Shown piece by piece: positions 26,136 to 35,740 of a DNA stretch of 64,000 nucleotides. Source of the DNA: Bacteroidaceae bacterium. GTDB lineage: Bacteria > Bacteroidota > Bacteroidia > Bacteroidales > Bacteroidaceae. The stretch covers positions 62,001 through 126,000 of the forward strand of contig JAFSKR010000069.1 of the NCBI GenBank assembly GCA_017448825.1, read 5' to 3'. The translations under genes and the position numbers were made by a program. The notes below the pieces were generated by a model. It was given only the letters and a program-made list of their open reading frames with translations. It did not search any database and was not told the DNA's origin. Within the stretch, counting starts at the first letter, position 1. Each line of letters begins with the position of its first letter.

Positions 26136-27614
26136 ATGCTTGCCCTTTTCCGATATTTCAACAAAAGACTTAATGCCCGCTTGAGCCTGTGGGTTCTGTT
26201 GTCTGTCACCCTTCTGATTGTGGCAGTTCTTTTCATCATGTTCAGGTTCTCGCACACGGTCATCGAAAAGGAATCGCTGGCAAAGGCTGAGGAAACCCTT
26301 CATGGAACCACCCTACGCATCGACAATATGCTCTATGGAGTGGAGGTGGCCACCACCAATATGCGCTGGAACGTGGAGCACCACCTCGACAATCCCAATG
26401 CCATGACTTTCTACACTCGTGAGTTGGTGAGGAACAACCCTAACATCGTGGGGTGTGTGATTGCCTTTGAACCCAACTACTACAAGGAGCGGGGGGAGTT
26501 GTTCTTGACTTATTCATATTATGCGGACGAGAAGGGTGACAGCATCGTGACGAACCACAATCCGATGGAGATAGAACCTCACTATCTCAGTTCTGTGCCT
26601 TATATGGGACATAATTGGTATTTCATCCCAAAATCAGCGGATGACATTTGCTGGGTCAGGCCCCATGCGCCTGCTGAAAAGGTTCTCTCAGAGACGGTGG
26701 CTTGCTGCATGGCAATCCACGACCAAGAGGACAGAATAGTGGGTGTCATCGCTTCCAACATAGCGGTGGACTGGTTGTCGAACACGGTTTTGGGCACAAA
26801 GCCTTATCCCAACTCTTACTGCACGATGCTGGGTGTACAAGGCACTTACATCATCCATCCTGACAGCACCAGGCTTTTTCATGCGCTTGTGAGTGACATC
26901 GTGGAGAATCAACCAGACAAGCGTCTGGGCGACCTCGTCAACTCTATGTTGGCGGGAGAATCGGGATGCCGCGCTGTTCAATTGGATGGAAGGGATAGCT
27001 ACGTGCTTTATCAGTCTCTCAATGACAAACACTGGAGTGCTGCCATCGTCTGTCCTGAGAGTGACATTTTTTATGCCAACAAACGCATGACCCTCCAAAC
27101 GGTGGTGATGGTTCTTGTCGGCTTGTTGGTCATCTTTGCGTTCTGTTTCTTCTTCATCAGCCAGCAACTGAAGCCAGTCAATATGTTGGCGCAATCGGCT
27201 CAACGCATTGCTGATGGCAACTATGACAGCACCATCCCCGTGACTTCACGGACGGATGAAATCGGAACGCTACAGAACAGCTTCAGCATCATGCAGCAAT
27301 CGCTCTCCAAGCATATCAAACGCATCAGCCAACTCTCTGCCATTCTGAAAGAACGCAACGATTCGCTGAGTGCCCTCAATGCCAAGGCTAAAGAGACTGA
27401 CCGCATGAAGACTACGTTCATCCACCAAATGGCTGACCGATTAATCGTTCCCGCCAATACCATCAACAGCATCGTAAGGAAACTTCAACAGAAAAGTTCC
27501 AGCTGGACACAAAAAGAGATTTCCCCTCTTACGAAACAGATGCTGAAGCAAACAAAGACGATTACCGACCTGCTTGACCAAATGGCTCACACCATCCAGA
27601 AAAAGTCCGTATGA
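26136..27614 (+). CDS. Cache-HAMP sensor with degenerate histidine-kinase H-box and no ATPase domain
   Basis: 492 residues from ATG 26136. A frame starting at 26109 would begin inside the promoter. TM1 (about 14-36, LWVLLSVTLLIVAVLFIMF) and TM2 (about 320-345) flank a periplasmic dCache domain with NNPNIVGCVIAFEPNYY, DICWVRPHAPAEK and GVIASNIAVDWLS. HAMP follows (PVNMLAQSAQRIADGNYDSTIPV, about 348-370), then GTLQNSF and a coiled coil. The stretch DRMKTTFIHQMADRLIVPANTI lines up with the HisKA H-box of the next gene, but the phospho-accepting His is Asp 434. The chain stops about 59 residues later, before any HATPase domain. So it is a paralogue of the next gene that cannot autophosphorylate. 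Probably it is a co-receptor or heterodimer partner (inference). Its stop overlaps the next start by 4 bases (ATGA). Confidence 0.85.
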   Translation: MLALFRYFNKRLNARLSLWVLLSVTLLIVAVLFIMFRFSHTVIEKESLAKAEETLHGTTLRIDNMLYGVEVATTNMRWNVEHHLDNPNAMTFYTRELVRNNPNIVGCVIAFEPNYYKERGELFLTYSYYADEKGDSIVTNHNPMEIEPHYLSSVPYMGHNWYFIPKSADDICWVRPHAPAEKVLSETVACCMAIHDQEDRIVGVIASNIAVDWLSNTVLGTKPYPNSYCTMLGVQGTYIIHPDSTRLFHALVSDIVENQPDKRLGDLVNSMLAGESGCRAVQLDGRDSYVLYQSLNDKHWSAAIVCPESDIFYANKRMTLQTVVMVLVGLLVIFAFCFFFISQQLKPVNMLAQSAQRIADGNYDSTIPVTSRTDEIGTLQNSFSIMQQSLSKHIKRISQLSAILKERNDSLSALNAKAKETDRMKTTFIHQMADRLIVPANTINSIVRKLQQKSSSWTQKEISPLTKQMLKQTKTITDLLDQMAHTIQKKSV

Positions 27615-29515
27615 AAAGCCCGTTCCGATATATCAAACGTTCGCTCTCACTGAAACTCTGCCTCGGCATTTTGGGTTTCGTGCTGATTGTGTTCATCCTA
27701 TGCACTGGTTTTTTGGTCGTGCGTTCGCGACAAATGGTTAGGCAAGAAGCCACTGAACGCGCCACCCTTTCGCTGAACAACACGGCACAACGCGTGTCGA
27801 AATATATCAAAGAGGTGGAGACTGCCACCAGAAACATTCATGGGCTGGTGCTCATGAACCTACGTCCAGACTCGCTTCTCAATTACACTCACCGCGTTGT
27901 GGAACTCAACCCCAACATTAACGGATGTTCCATCACAATGGAACCAGACTTCTTTCCTCAGCACCCACATGGGTTCTCGGCCTACACGCTGAGAGTGGGA
28001 GATAGCATCGAGACCGTCATCGAAGGCGAATACAACTACTATGAGAAAGTGTGGTATAAGACTCCACGTGAGCGAGACGAAGCGTGTTGGGTGGATCCAT
28101 TCAATGATTATCAAGAAGGCACGCTCTCATCCCCTGTCATGATTGCCTCCTATTGTCAGCCCCTTCACTCCCCCCAAGGGAATTTTATCGGTGTGATTTC
28201 CACCGACCTCTCCACCGCATGGCTGTCCAGTACCATCTCTGCCCAAAAGCCATCACCCCATTCGTACTGCTTGATGCTCGGGTCTGACGGTCGTTACTTT
28301 GTACATCCCAACCATGTAAAGATTCTTAATCAAAGTATCTTTGAAGCCTTCGATGCGGAACATGACCCCGACATCATCACATTAGGCCACGAGATGACGG
28401 AAGGGAAAACTGGACAGATGCGCGTCAGCATCGACGGTCATCCCTGCTTGGCATTCTACCAACCCTTAGAGCACACCTCATGGAGCATCGCGCTCGTCTG
28501 CCCAGAAGCAGATATCTTTGCCCCTTACACGAAACTGGCCTACTTGCTTGTGCCGCTCATCATCGTCGGATTGCTGTTCATCATCTTCATCTGCTGGAAG
28601 ACTATCCAGCACTTCATCACGCCTCTTAACCAACTGGCAAAGCAGTCGCGCCATATCACCGACAACAACTTCGACCATCTCATCGAACGAAGCCAACGCG
28701 AGGATGTGGTGGGCAACCTACAAAACAGCTTCGTCTCCATGCAACAAACCATCAACGAACACATCACCAGCATTCAGCGCGTGAACGAGGAGACCGAAAA
28801 GCGCAATGCCGAACTCATTCGGGCAAATCAGCTGGCACAAGAAGCGGACGAACGCAAGAATACCTTCGTCAACGAGACCTCCCACCAGATACGCACACCA
28901 CTCAACATCATTGCAGGATTCACACAGGTGTTGCGCGATTTTGGCGATACGCTTTCAGCTGAAGAAATTGCCTCCACAACCGATGACATCGCCCAAAATG
29001 CGGCAACCATTAGGCGTATGGCAAGCATGCTCTTCGACGCTTCGTGGGTGGGCGAACATCAAACCCTTGACCTCTCTCAAGAAATAGACCTCAATGTCGT
29101 CATTGAAGATGCAATCAAGGATTTCAAGGAGAAATCGCCTCACGATATGCCAGCACACTATACAACAAATATGGATCCAGCTGATCGTATCCACACCAAC
29201 CAGCTTTACCTCCACCGCACTTTGCGTGAACTTCTCATCAATGCGAAGAAATTCGCGTCCGAAGGAGCTGTGAACCTGATAGTGGATGCCACCGATGCAG
29301 TTGTCCGCATCATCATCGAAGACCACGGTCCTGGCATTCCTTTGGCAGAGCAAGAACACATTTTCCATCCTTTTGTCAAGCTGGATAATTACAGCGAAGG
29401 ACTTGGGCTCGGGCTTGGACTTTGTTTGCGACATGCCCAAGCCCTCAATGGCACCCTCACACTTGACCCCACTTATACCAATGGTGCTCGTTTCATCCTC
29501 GAGATACCAAAATGA
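27611..29515 (+). CDS. Membrane sensor histidine kinase (dCache-HAMP-HisKA-HATPase)
   Basis: 634 residues. TM1 (about 17-38), a dCache ligand-binding domain (LNPNINGCSITMEPDFF, DEACWVDPFNDY, GVISTDLSTAWLSS), TM2 (about 310-335) and HAMP (LNQLAKQSRHITDNNFDHLI) come first. HisKA follows, with SHQIRTPLN and phospho-acceptor His 425. The HATPase domain has an N-box (RELLINAKKF, Asn 544), G1 box DHGPGIP (Asp 571) and G2 region GLGLGLCLRHAQALNG (about 598-613), ending RFILEIP. No response regulator is fused or adjacent, so the partner lies outside this window or is missing. The strong similarity in Cache and HAMP to the preceding gene (SYCLML / SYCTML, IALVCPEADIF / AAIVCPESDIF) shows tandem duplication. 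A terminator overlaps its stop. Confidence 0.93.
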   Translation: MKSPFRYIKRSLSLKLCLGILGFVLIVFILCTGFLVVRSRQMVRQEATERATLSLNNTAQRVSKYIKEVETATRNIHGLVLMNLRPDSLLNYTHRVVELNPNINGCSITMEPDFFPQHPHGFSAYTLRVGDSIETVIEGEYNYYEKVWYKTPRERDEACWVDPFNDYQEGTLSSPVMIASYCQPLHSPQGNFIGVISTDLSTAWLSSTISAQKPSPHSYCLMLGSDGRYFVHPNHVKILNQSIFEAFDAEHDPDIITLGHEMTEGKTGQMRVSIDGHPCLAFYQPLEHTSWSIALVCPEADIFAPYTKLAYLLVPLIIVGLLFIIFICWKTIQHFITPLNQLAKQSRHITDNNFDHLIERSQREDVVGNLQNSFVSMQQTINEHITSIQRVNEETEKRNAELIRANQLAQEADERKNTFVNETSHQIRTPLNIIAGFTQVLRDFGDTLSAEEIASTTDDIAQNAATIRRMASMLFDASWVGEHQTLDLSQEIDLNVVIEDAIKDFKEKSPHDMPAHYTTNMDPADRIHTNQLYLHRTLRELLINAKKFASEGAVNLIVDATDAVVRIIIEDHGPGIPLAEQEHIFHPFVKLDNYSEGLGLGLGLCLRHAQALNGTLTLDPTYTNGARFILEIPK

Positions 29516-29540
29516 GAAAGACCCAGCTTTGGGTCTTTCT
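29515..29540 (+). terminator. Intrinsic terminator overlapping the kinase stop codon
   Basis: AGAAAGACCCA (29515-29525) and TGGGTCTTTCT (29530-29540) are a perfect 11-base inverted repeat with a 4-base loop, followed by TAGTTTTC. The first base is the last base of the TGA. It can also serve the convergent nitrilase gene ending at 29550. Confidence 0.88.
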
Positions 29541-29549
29541 TAGTTTTCA

Positions 29550-30299
29550 TCAATCAGCATCTTTCAGCACAGGAAACTTCTTGCGAAAGACTTTGAGAGC
29601 GGGAAGATCAAGCTGCACAGTGATTGCAGTGGCCTCTTCAAGCGGACAGGCTGCTGCGGTATTTCCATAAGGGTCAACCAGCATCGTGCCGCCGCTATAT
29701 CGACCACTATCATCGGAACCCGTGCGGTTCACACCTGCCACATAACATTGGTTTTCAATGGCACGGGCATGAAGGAGTGTGTTCCACACAGAAAGACGGG
29801 TCGTGGGCCACGACGCAACATAAATAGCGCAATCATAAGGAATCTTGTCTGTGTTACGAGAGAAGCAGGGGAAACGAAGGTCGTAGCACACTTGCAGAAG
29901 AAAGCGTACACCACGAAACTCGACCACCACTTTTTCGTTACCACGGGTGTAGTGACGATGTTCGTCAGCGTATGTGAATAGATGGTGCTTATCGTAGGCA
30001 AAACAGTCACCATTGGGTTTGACGAAATAGAGGCGATTGTAATACCGTCCCTCCTCTTCTACCGCCACACTGCCACACAGGGCACCTTTGAGTTCTTGCG
30101 CCATCTTTTGCATCCATACAAGCGATGAAGCATCCGTTTCCGCGATGCCTTGTGGCTCAACGGCAAAGCCTGTGGAGAACATTTCGGGGAGGACATAGAG
30201 GTCGCTCGGTTCCAACCCCCAAAGTATCTCCGACAGCTTTTCTTGATTGGCTTGTGGGTTTCCCCACACAATATCAGGTTGCAATAATGAAAGTTTCAT
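29550..30299 (-). CDS. Carbon-nitrogen hydrolase, omega-amidase (YafV/Nit2-like)
   Basis: 249 residues, a normal length for the family. The catalytic triad is visible: Glu 39 (LPEMFSTGF), Lys 104 (YDKHHLF) and Cys 138 (LLQVCYDLRFP). The motif FSTGF and the NRTGSD..YSGGTMLVDPYG block favour the omega-amidase/YafV group, which hydrolyses alpha-ketoglutaramate or alpha-ketosuccinamate to the keto acid. Other nitrilase-superfamily amidases are possible. It begins 6 bases after yfhO, so the two share a transcript. A role in clearing transamination by-products is inferred from the family. Confidence 0.88.
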   Translation of the reverse strand: MKLSLLQPDIVWGNPQANQEKLSEILWGLEPSDLYVLPEMFSTGFAVEPQGIAETDASSLVWMQKMAQELKGALCGSVAVEEEGRYYNRLYFVKPNGDCFAYDKHHLFTYADEHRHYTRGNEKVVVEFRGVRFLLQVCYDLRFPCFSRNTDKIPYDCAIYVASWPTTRLSVWNTLLHARAIENQCYVAGVNRTGSDDSGRYSGGTMLVDPYGNTAAACPLEEATAITVQLDLPALKVFRKKFPVLKDAD

Positions 30300-30305
30300 G
30301 ACTTC

Positions 30306-32870
30306 TTATTTTTCCTTTCTAAACGCCATCACTGCAGCCACTACTATCAGCAGCACCAAAACGGCAAGGGCTACGTATGCAATGGTCTCCGTTGTATGAA
30401 TACTCTGTGGATCAAACGTAAAGACAACTTCGTGCTTGCCAGATGGCACATTGATGGCACGCAACACATAGTTGGCACGACCCACTTCTGTAGGTTGCCC
30501 ATCAATAGTGGCTGTCCACCCCGGATAATAAACTTCGGAGAAAACGACAAGTCCGCCCTTCTCTGATTCCACTTCATACTTTGCCTCATTCGCACCATAG
30601 GAAATCAGTTTCACCATGCCATCACCACCTGCCTGCAAGAAACTGAAATCAGCCTTGGCAACGACAGCCGTATTGCGGAGGTTCACATTTCCGAGGGCAT
30701 CCAGTTCTTCGTTCGCATTGGCAGCCCACTCTATATCAGTAGCAAACCACGCATTGCCAAAAGCCGTTTGGTTCTCCACTGGCAGTTTCACCTCACCCTT
30801 TTCACCTGCACCAAGGATAAACCAACGGGTGTTGAGCATATTGATGACGGGGAAGAGCGAGTCCGTGTTGACAGCAGTCAAGTCATAAGCTGGATATGGA
30901 GATTGCTCCAGTGCCATTGCCACCGTGTCCATCGGAGCAGAACGCAACGCCTCATACACCTTGCTCATTTCGGGAGCAATATGAGCTTCAATCAGTTCCT
31001 GATAGCGACGGAGCTTTGCGGCATGATAACCTCCCACTGAACTATAGAACGCACTGGTGGTGTTGTCGTTGAAAGTCGATACTGTAAAATTCAACACTCG
31101 GTAGTCTCTTCCCGTCCCACTCTTTTCCAAGATATAGTTGTCTGCATCCGTCTTCTGAATACGTGCGGCACCTTGAGGTTCAACAAACATATCGTCATAC
31201 AGGTAACGCTTGTTGACTTGCCACATATCAATGAGGCAAATAGCCAGCAATACCACACTCAACAGGGTCACTTGCTTTGGCATCACTTCACCCTCCTTCT
31301 TCTTCGCATACCACCACATGGCCGCTGCACCTAACAAAATAAACAAGATGCTTCGCCAAGCGTCGGCACTCACCATGGCAGCCCTCATGTTTGAAAGACT
31401 ACGAAGTATGTTCTGTCCAAAAGCCTCATCAAAGTAGCCCGCACTGACATACTGCTTCACAGCCACTTTGTCGTTCATGCTCAAGCAATCGCTCCCAAGC
31501 CCGGGCGACATCACATAGATGAGACAGATGACCACCGTGAAGACCACAGCAACGTACAAGGGTTTCTGTTCTGGCTTTTCCACCCATACTTTCAAGCCCC
31601 ACAACGCAATAAAAGGAACCACAAACTCCACCACCACAAGAATGCTCGCCACGGTACGGAACTTAGAATACATCGGCACATGGTCGATGAAGAAGTCGGT
31701 GAAAGGCATGAAGTTCTTGCCCCATCCCAACAGCAGTGTCAACACACCAGCTGCAAGAAGTGCCCACTTAAGCGGATGCTTATTCGGAATGACTAACAAA
31801 CCCAAGACAAACAGCATACACACCAATGCACCCAGATACACAGGACCGCTCGTGCCAGGCTGTTCGCCCCAGTATTGAGTGAAAGCACCATAGATGCCCA
31901 TCTGCTCCAGTTGTCCATCCGCCTTCTTCATGGCAGTCTTGTTCATCGACAATGGCACACTTGCCCCACCCTTCACGTTGGGGATAAGGAAAGTCATGCT
32001 TTCACCAATGCCATAACTCCACGCAGTGATGTAACTGCGCTCCAACCCGCTGTCCGTCTGGTCTTCAACCTTGCCTTGCTTCACCAGTTCACTCTTGCCA
32101 CGCATCGTGTCTTTGGCATATTCGTAGGTATGATAGAGGTTGCTGGCATTCAGACAAATGGCAATCGCAGCTGCCAAAGCCACGCCCGCTGTTGCCTTGC
32201 CAAAAGACAGCATCTCTTTCTCTTTGATGGCTTGAATGAGGTATGCCACCACCAGCAGAACCTCGATGGTCAGGAAGTAATAAGACATCTGCACATGGTT
32301 TGCCTGAATCTGCAATGTGGCAAAAATGGCGGTCACAATTGTTCCAAGAATATACTTCTTTCTATAACATAATGCAATACCAGCAATGGTTGGCGGAATG
32401 TATGCCAGTGTCATCACCTTCCAAATGTGTCCTGCCGCTATGATGATGAAGAAATAACTACTGAATGCCCACACCACGGCACCCAACGCTGCCATCCACC
32501 GACGGAAGTCGAATGCCCGCAGCAAAATATAGAAGCCCAACATCGAGGCAAAGATGTACCACACATAATCGGGAAACCACAAGTGGTAAGCCTTCTCCAC
32601 AAAGCTCATCGTCTTCGTCGAGTCATACGACGGAGCAATCTGATAGGTCGGCATACCACCAAACAGACTGGTCACCCATCGGGGTGTCTCCCCATCGTGT
32701 GCATCACGATACTGATTGATTTCCACATTGATGCCGTCGTTCGCTCCACTGTCATGCTGTTCCAAGCGATACCCCTTGCTCACAGGCGACATGAAATAGA
32801 CAAACGCAATCGCCGCGAACAAGGCGACACAATACACGTCTGGCAATAGTTTTTTGAAGTCAATTTTCAT
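30306..32870 (-). CDS. YfhO-family integral membrane protein
   Basis: 854 residues from ATG 32870. The open frame extends 24 codons upstream, but MKIDFKKLLPDVYC is the better start. The N-terminal two thirds (about 1-570) hold 12 or more membrane helices. Conserved loops are SPVSKGYRLEQHDSGANDG and TPRWVTSLFGGMPTYQIAP near the N-terminus. The extracytoplasmic C-terminal third has FSEVYYPGWTATIDGQPTEVGRANYVLRAINVPSGKHEVVFTF, the family's signature, and a final helix (YVALAVLVLLIVVAAVMAF). In Firmicutes YfhO-type proteins take part in glycosylating cell-wall polymers with undecaprenyl-sugar donors. The Bacteroidetes role is unproven. It is the first gene of a pair with the nitrilase. Confidence 0.88.
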   Translation of the reverse strand: MKIDFKKLLPDVYCVALFAAIAFVYFMSPVSKGYRLEQHDSGANDGINVEINQYRDAHDGETPRWVTSLFGGMPTYQIAPSYDSTKTMSFVEKAYHLWFPDYVWYIFASMLGFYILLRAFDFRRWMAALGAVVWAFSSYFFIIIAAGHIWKVMTLAYIPPTIAGIALCYRKKYILGTIVTAIFATLQIQANHVQMSYYFLTIEVLLVVAYLIQAIKEKEMLSFGKATAGVALAAAIAICLNASNLYHTYEYAKDTMRGKSELVKQGKVEDQTDSGLERSYITAWSYGIGESMTFLIPNVKGGASVPLSMNKTAMKKADGQLEQMGIYGAFTQYWGEQPGTSGPVYLGALVCMLFVLGLLVIPNKHPLKWALLAAGVLTLLLGWGKNFMPFTDFFIDHVPMYSKFRTVASILVVVEFVVPFIALWGLKVWVEKPEQKPLYVAVVFTVVICLIYVMSPGLGSDCLSMNDKVAVKQYVSAGYFDEAFGQNILRSLSNMRAAMVSADAWRSILFILLGAAAMWWYAKKKEGEVMPKQVTLLSVVLLAICLIDMWQVNKRYLYDDMFVEPQGAARIQKTDADNYILEKSGTGRDYRVLNFTVSTFNDNTTSAFYSSVGGYHAAKLRRYQELIEAHIAPEMSKVYEALRSAPMDTVAMALEQSPYPAYDLTAVNTDSLFPVINMLNTRWFILGAGEKGEVKLPVENQTAFGNAWFATDIEWAANANEELDALGNVNLRNTAVVAKADFSFLQAGGDGMVKLISYGANEAKYEVESEKGGLVVFSEVYYPGWTATIDGQPTEVGRANYVLRAINVPSGKHEVVFTFDPQSIHTTETIAYVALAVLVLLIVVAAVMAFRKEK

Positions 32871-32974
32871 AAGTCTAAGTATTTTTGATGGACGATGGAC
32901 GATGTGAAGCTGACGCGATGTAGGGCAATCCACATAGCACATCGTACATCAAACATCGTACATAAATGTCTTTT

Positions 32975-34498
32975 TCATTCATTCTCTATCAGATTCAGCA
33001 TCTTAATCGTGGCTTTGATGGCAGCTTCCGTCTGGTCAGCATCAAGGGCACGGGTACGATAGGGCTTATCGTTGTAAGTCCAAGAAATGCTGGTCTGCAC
33101 GAGGGCATCGGTACGACCACCAGGGGGAATACTCACCTGATAATTGGTCAGCCACGGGAAAGCGCGGTTCAGCTTGTCCTTGTAGATGTGACGGACAGCA
33201 TGGATGAAAGCATCATACATACCATCACCCATTGCCGACTCTTCAAACACATCGCCATTCACTTCCAGTTTCACGGATGCCATTGGCTTCAAGCCGTAAG
33301 CTGTGGAAACCATGTAGGAGATAAGTTTCACCTTGTCATCGGGCGCATTGTGTTTCAATACATCAGCCACAATGTAGGGAAGGTCTTCCTGTGTGATGAG
33401 CTGCTTCTTGTCACCCAGTTCGATAATGCGGTCGGTCACTCGGCGCGTCTGTTCTGGAGTCAATTCAAGCCCCAGCTCTTCGAGGTTCTTGAGGATGTTC
33501 GCCTTGCCTGAGTTCTTTCCCAACGCATACTCACGCTTTCTGCCGAAACGCTCAGGAAGAAGGTCATTACAGTAGAGGTTGTTCTTGTTGTCTCCATCGG
33601 CATGAACACCTGCCACCTGTGTGAAGACACTTTCACCGATAATGGGCTTATTGGGAGGGATGGCAATACCCGACAGACTTTCCACCATCGTGGAGACCGT
33701 ACCCAAGTTCTCCTCTTTAATATTCGTGTGCACGTGCGCGTGATCATTCAAGATTGCTTGCACTGACGAGAGAGGTGCATTGCCAGCCCGTTCTCCAAGA
33801 CCGTTCACAGCTGTATGCACACCTCGGCAACCTGCTAAAACTGCCGCCAAAACATTGCTTGTCGCCAAGTCGTAATCGTTATGGGCATGAAAGTCAAACT
33901 GCAAGTTCGGATAACGTGCGGTCATCTGACTCATAAATGCTGCCGTCAGCTGTGGGTTGAGGATGCCTAAAGTGTCAGGCAGCATGAATCGCTTCACACC
34001 ACTATCCTTCAAGGCATCAATGAAACCATAGACATACGCAGGGCTGTCCTTCATGCCGTTCGACCAATCTTCCAGATAGAGATTCACATTGATGCCCAAC
34101 TCCTGTGCATAACTGATGCTCTTGCTGATGTCAGCCACATGTTCCTCCAACGTCTTCTTCAACTGATACTTGCAATGCCTTTCACTCCCCTTGCAGAGCA
34201 GGTTGATGTTACGGCATCCACAGTCGTTAATCCAGTCAAGCGAAGTCATACCATCCACAAATCCAAGCACCTCCACCCGCTCCAGCATCTCCGCCTGGCG
34301 TGCCCAGCGACAGATGCTCTTCACAGCCTCTTTCTCACCATCCGACACACGTGCCGAAGCCACCTCGATACGATCCACGTTAAGATCCATCAGCAGCATA
34401 CGCGCTATCATCAGCTTCTCATGCGGCACAAAACTGACGCCATTAGTCTGCTCACCATCACGCAGTGTCGTATCCATTATTTCTATAAACTTATCCAT
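32975..34498 (-). CDS. Alpha-isopropylmalate/citramalate synthase-like enzyme
   Basis: About 507 residues from ATG 34498 (MDKFIEIMDTTLRDGEQT). The open frame continues to 34531, but those codons lie upstream of or at the promoter's -7 box. The DRE-TIM motif DTTLRDGEQT, the metal-binding HAHND (FDFHAHNDYDLATSN) and GVHTAVNGLGERAGNAPL are all present. The C-terminal LeuA-type dimer domain (about 385-500) follows. Members condense acetyl-CoA with 2-oxoisovalerate (LeuA) or pyruvate (CimA). No leucine genes are adjacent, so the substrate is open and citramalate synthase for isoleucine is a strong option. The C-terminal domain could give feedback control. The spacer to yfhO (32871-32974) has an imperfect hairpin built from CATCGTACATC-like repeats. 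Confidence 0.85.
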   Translation of the reverse strand: MDKFIEIMDTTLRDGEQTNGVSFVPHEKLMIARMLLMDLNVDRIEVASARVSDGEKEAVKSICRWARQAEMLERVEVLGFVDGMTSLDWINDCGCRNINLLCKGSERHCKYQLKKTLEEHVADISKSISYAQELGINVNLYLEDWSNGMKDSPAYVYGFIDALKDSGVKRFMLPDTLGILNPQLTAAFMSQMTARYPNLQFDFHAHNDYDLATSNVLAAVLAGCRGVHTAVNGLGERAGNAPLSSVQAILNDHAHVHTNIKEENLGTVSTMVESLSGIAIPPNKPIIGESVFTQVAGVHADGDNKNNLYCNDLLPERFGRKREYALGKNSGKANILKNLEELGLELTPEQTRRVTDRIIELGDKKQLITQEDLPYIVADVLKHNAPDDKVKLISYMVSTAYGLKPMASVKLEVNGDVFEESAMGDGMYDAFIHAVRHIYKDKLNRAFPWLTNYQVSIPPGGRTDALVQTSISWTYNDKPYRTRALDADQTEAAIKATIKMLNLIENE

Positions 34499-34518
34499 GC
34501 TTTCGTCCATTTTGCCTG

Positions 34519-34526
34519 CAAAGTTA
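34519..34526 (-). promoter_or_regulatory. -7 box of the isopropylmalate-synthase-like gene
   Basis: TAACTTTG on the minus strand, about 21 bases before ATG 34498. It rules out upstream start codons at 34531 and makes 34510 unlikely. Confidence 0.65.
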
Positions 34527-34545
34527 CACATTTTTTAACGAAATC

Positions 34546-34577
34546 TTTGGCAGAAAGAAAGGGAAAGTGTAACTTTG
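34546..34577 (+). promoter_or_regulatory. Promoter of the porin gene
   Basis: TTTG (34546-34549), a 20-base spacer and TAACTTTG (34570-34577), followed by CCC. It is divergent from the promoter at 34519 and gives a leader of about 30 bases. Confidence 0.8.
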
Positions 34578-34615
34578 CCCGAAATTTTGACATTTAATTT
34601 CTTAAAAACAAGACT

Positions 34616-35740
34616 ATGCAAACTAAAACTACTCTTCTCATCGTGCTTTTCTGTCTGTTGGGCATTAGCAGCATGAACGCACAACCTCCCAAGAACCAGT
34701 TATTACCCGACTGGGCACAAGACCTCGTCAAGCGTGTGTCAGTGGACGGCTATGCTCAAGCTGGTTTCACCTATCAGCACACAGGAGGCTTGGCTGACAA
34801 CGACCCGCTCAACAAGCGTGACTACAACACGTTCGAGATGAAGCGCGCCTTCCTCGTTGTGGCTGCACCCATCAGCGACCGTTGGTTCGCCATGTTCATG
34901 CACGACTTCAATGGAGGCGTGGTGCATGAGTATTGGGCCAGTTACCGATTCACCAACAACAAGGCGTTCAGCGCGAAGATTGGTCAGTTCAAGCATGCCT
35001 ACAGCATTGAGAACTCCATGTCGCCCACAGAACTGGAAGCCATTGACGTTTGTTCGGAAGGTGTCACCTATCTGGCAGGTTGCGGCAGCGACCGTCTGAT
35101 GGGCACTCAATATGGCCGTGACCTTGGCCTTGAGTTCTTCGGCGAGACGAATGACAGCAAGTTGGCTTATCGCCTGGGCGTGATGAACGGACAAGGCATC
35201 AACAAGAAGGACGGCAACAACGAAAAGGACTTCATTGGTCATGTGGAGTTCCGCCCCACCCAAGAACTGAGCATCGTGGCCACAGGGCAAATCGGTCGCG
35301 GTCATGCAGTGGAGCGTTCATCTTACATCAACAACATCCAGCCTGGCGACGACTACAAACGTAATCGTTGGTCAGCAGGTCTCACCTACAAGTCTCAGGA
35401 CTCTCACCTCAGTCTTCGTACTGAATACGTCGAGGGACGCGATGGCGATGTGACCAGCCGTGGTGTTTATGCAACAGGTGTTTTGCCTGTTGTCAACAAG
35501 CTTGACCTCGTTGGCTCATACGATTTCTTCAACTACAACGTGAAGGAGCACATGGATCAACACAAGGCTATCCTCGGCTTGCAATACTGGTTCTACAAGC
35601 GTTGCCGTATTCAGGTACAGTATGTGTATAAGAGTGCCTCGCTGCAAGACCAGATGATGCCTAATGGCAGTGTGGGCAAAGTCTTCACTCATGGTGCAAA
35701 CCATGCCCTTATGTGCCAAATGCAAGTGAGACTGAAGTAA
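34616..35740 (+). CDS. Phosphate-selective porin O/P-type outer-membrane porin
   Basis: 374 residues. A signal peptide (MQTKTTLLIVLFCLLGISSMNAQ) precedes a beta-rich chain with the porin O/P profile: VSVDGYAQAGFTYQH, FEMKRAFLVVAAPISDRWFAMFMHDF, AKIGQFKHAYSIENSMSPTELEAID, and strands ending RCRIQVQYVYKS and ALMCQMQVRLK with a C-terminal basic residue. It forms a barrel that admits small anions or other solutes. The ligand is not set by sequence. The sodium:solute symporter follows, and a porin-symporter pair would take the same solute across both membranes (inference). It has its own promoter and terminates in the repeat at 35740. Confidence 0.85.
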   Translation: MQTKTTLLIVLFCLLGISSMNAQPPKNQLLPDWAQDLVKRVSVDGYAQAGFTYQHTGGLADNDPLNKRDYNTFEMKRAFLVVAAPISDRWFAMFMHDFNGGVVHEYWASYRFTNNKAFSAKIGQFKHAYSIENSMSPTELEAIDVCSEGVTYLAGCGSDRLMGTQYGRDLGLEFFGETNDSKLAYRLGVMNGQGINKKDGNNEKDFIGHVEFRPTQELSIVATGQIGRGHAVERSSYINNIQPGDDYKRNRWSAGLTYKSQDSHLSLRTEYVEGRDGDVTSRGVYATGVLPVVNKLDLVGSYDFFNYNVKEHMDQHKAILGLQYWFYKRCRIQVQYVYKSASLQDQMMPNGSVGKVFTHGANHALMCQMQVRLK

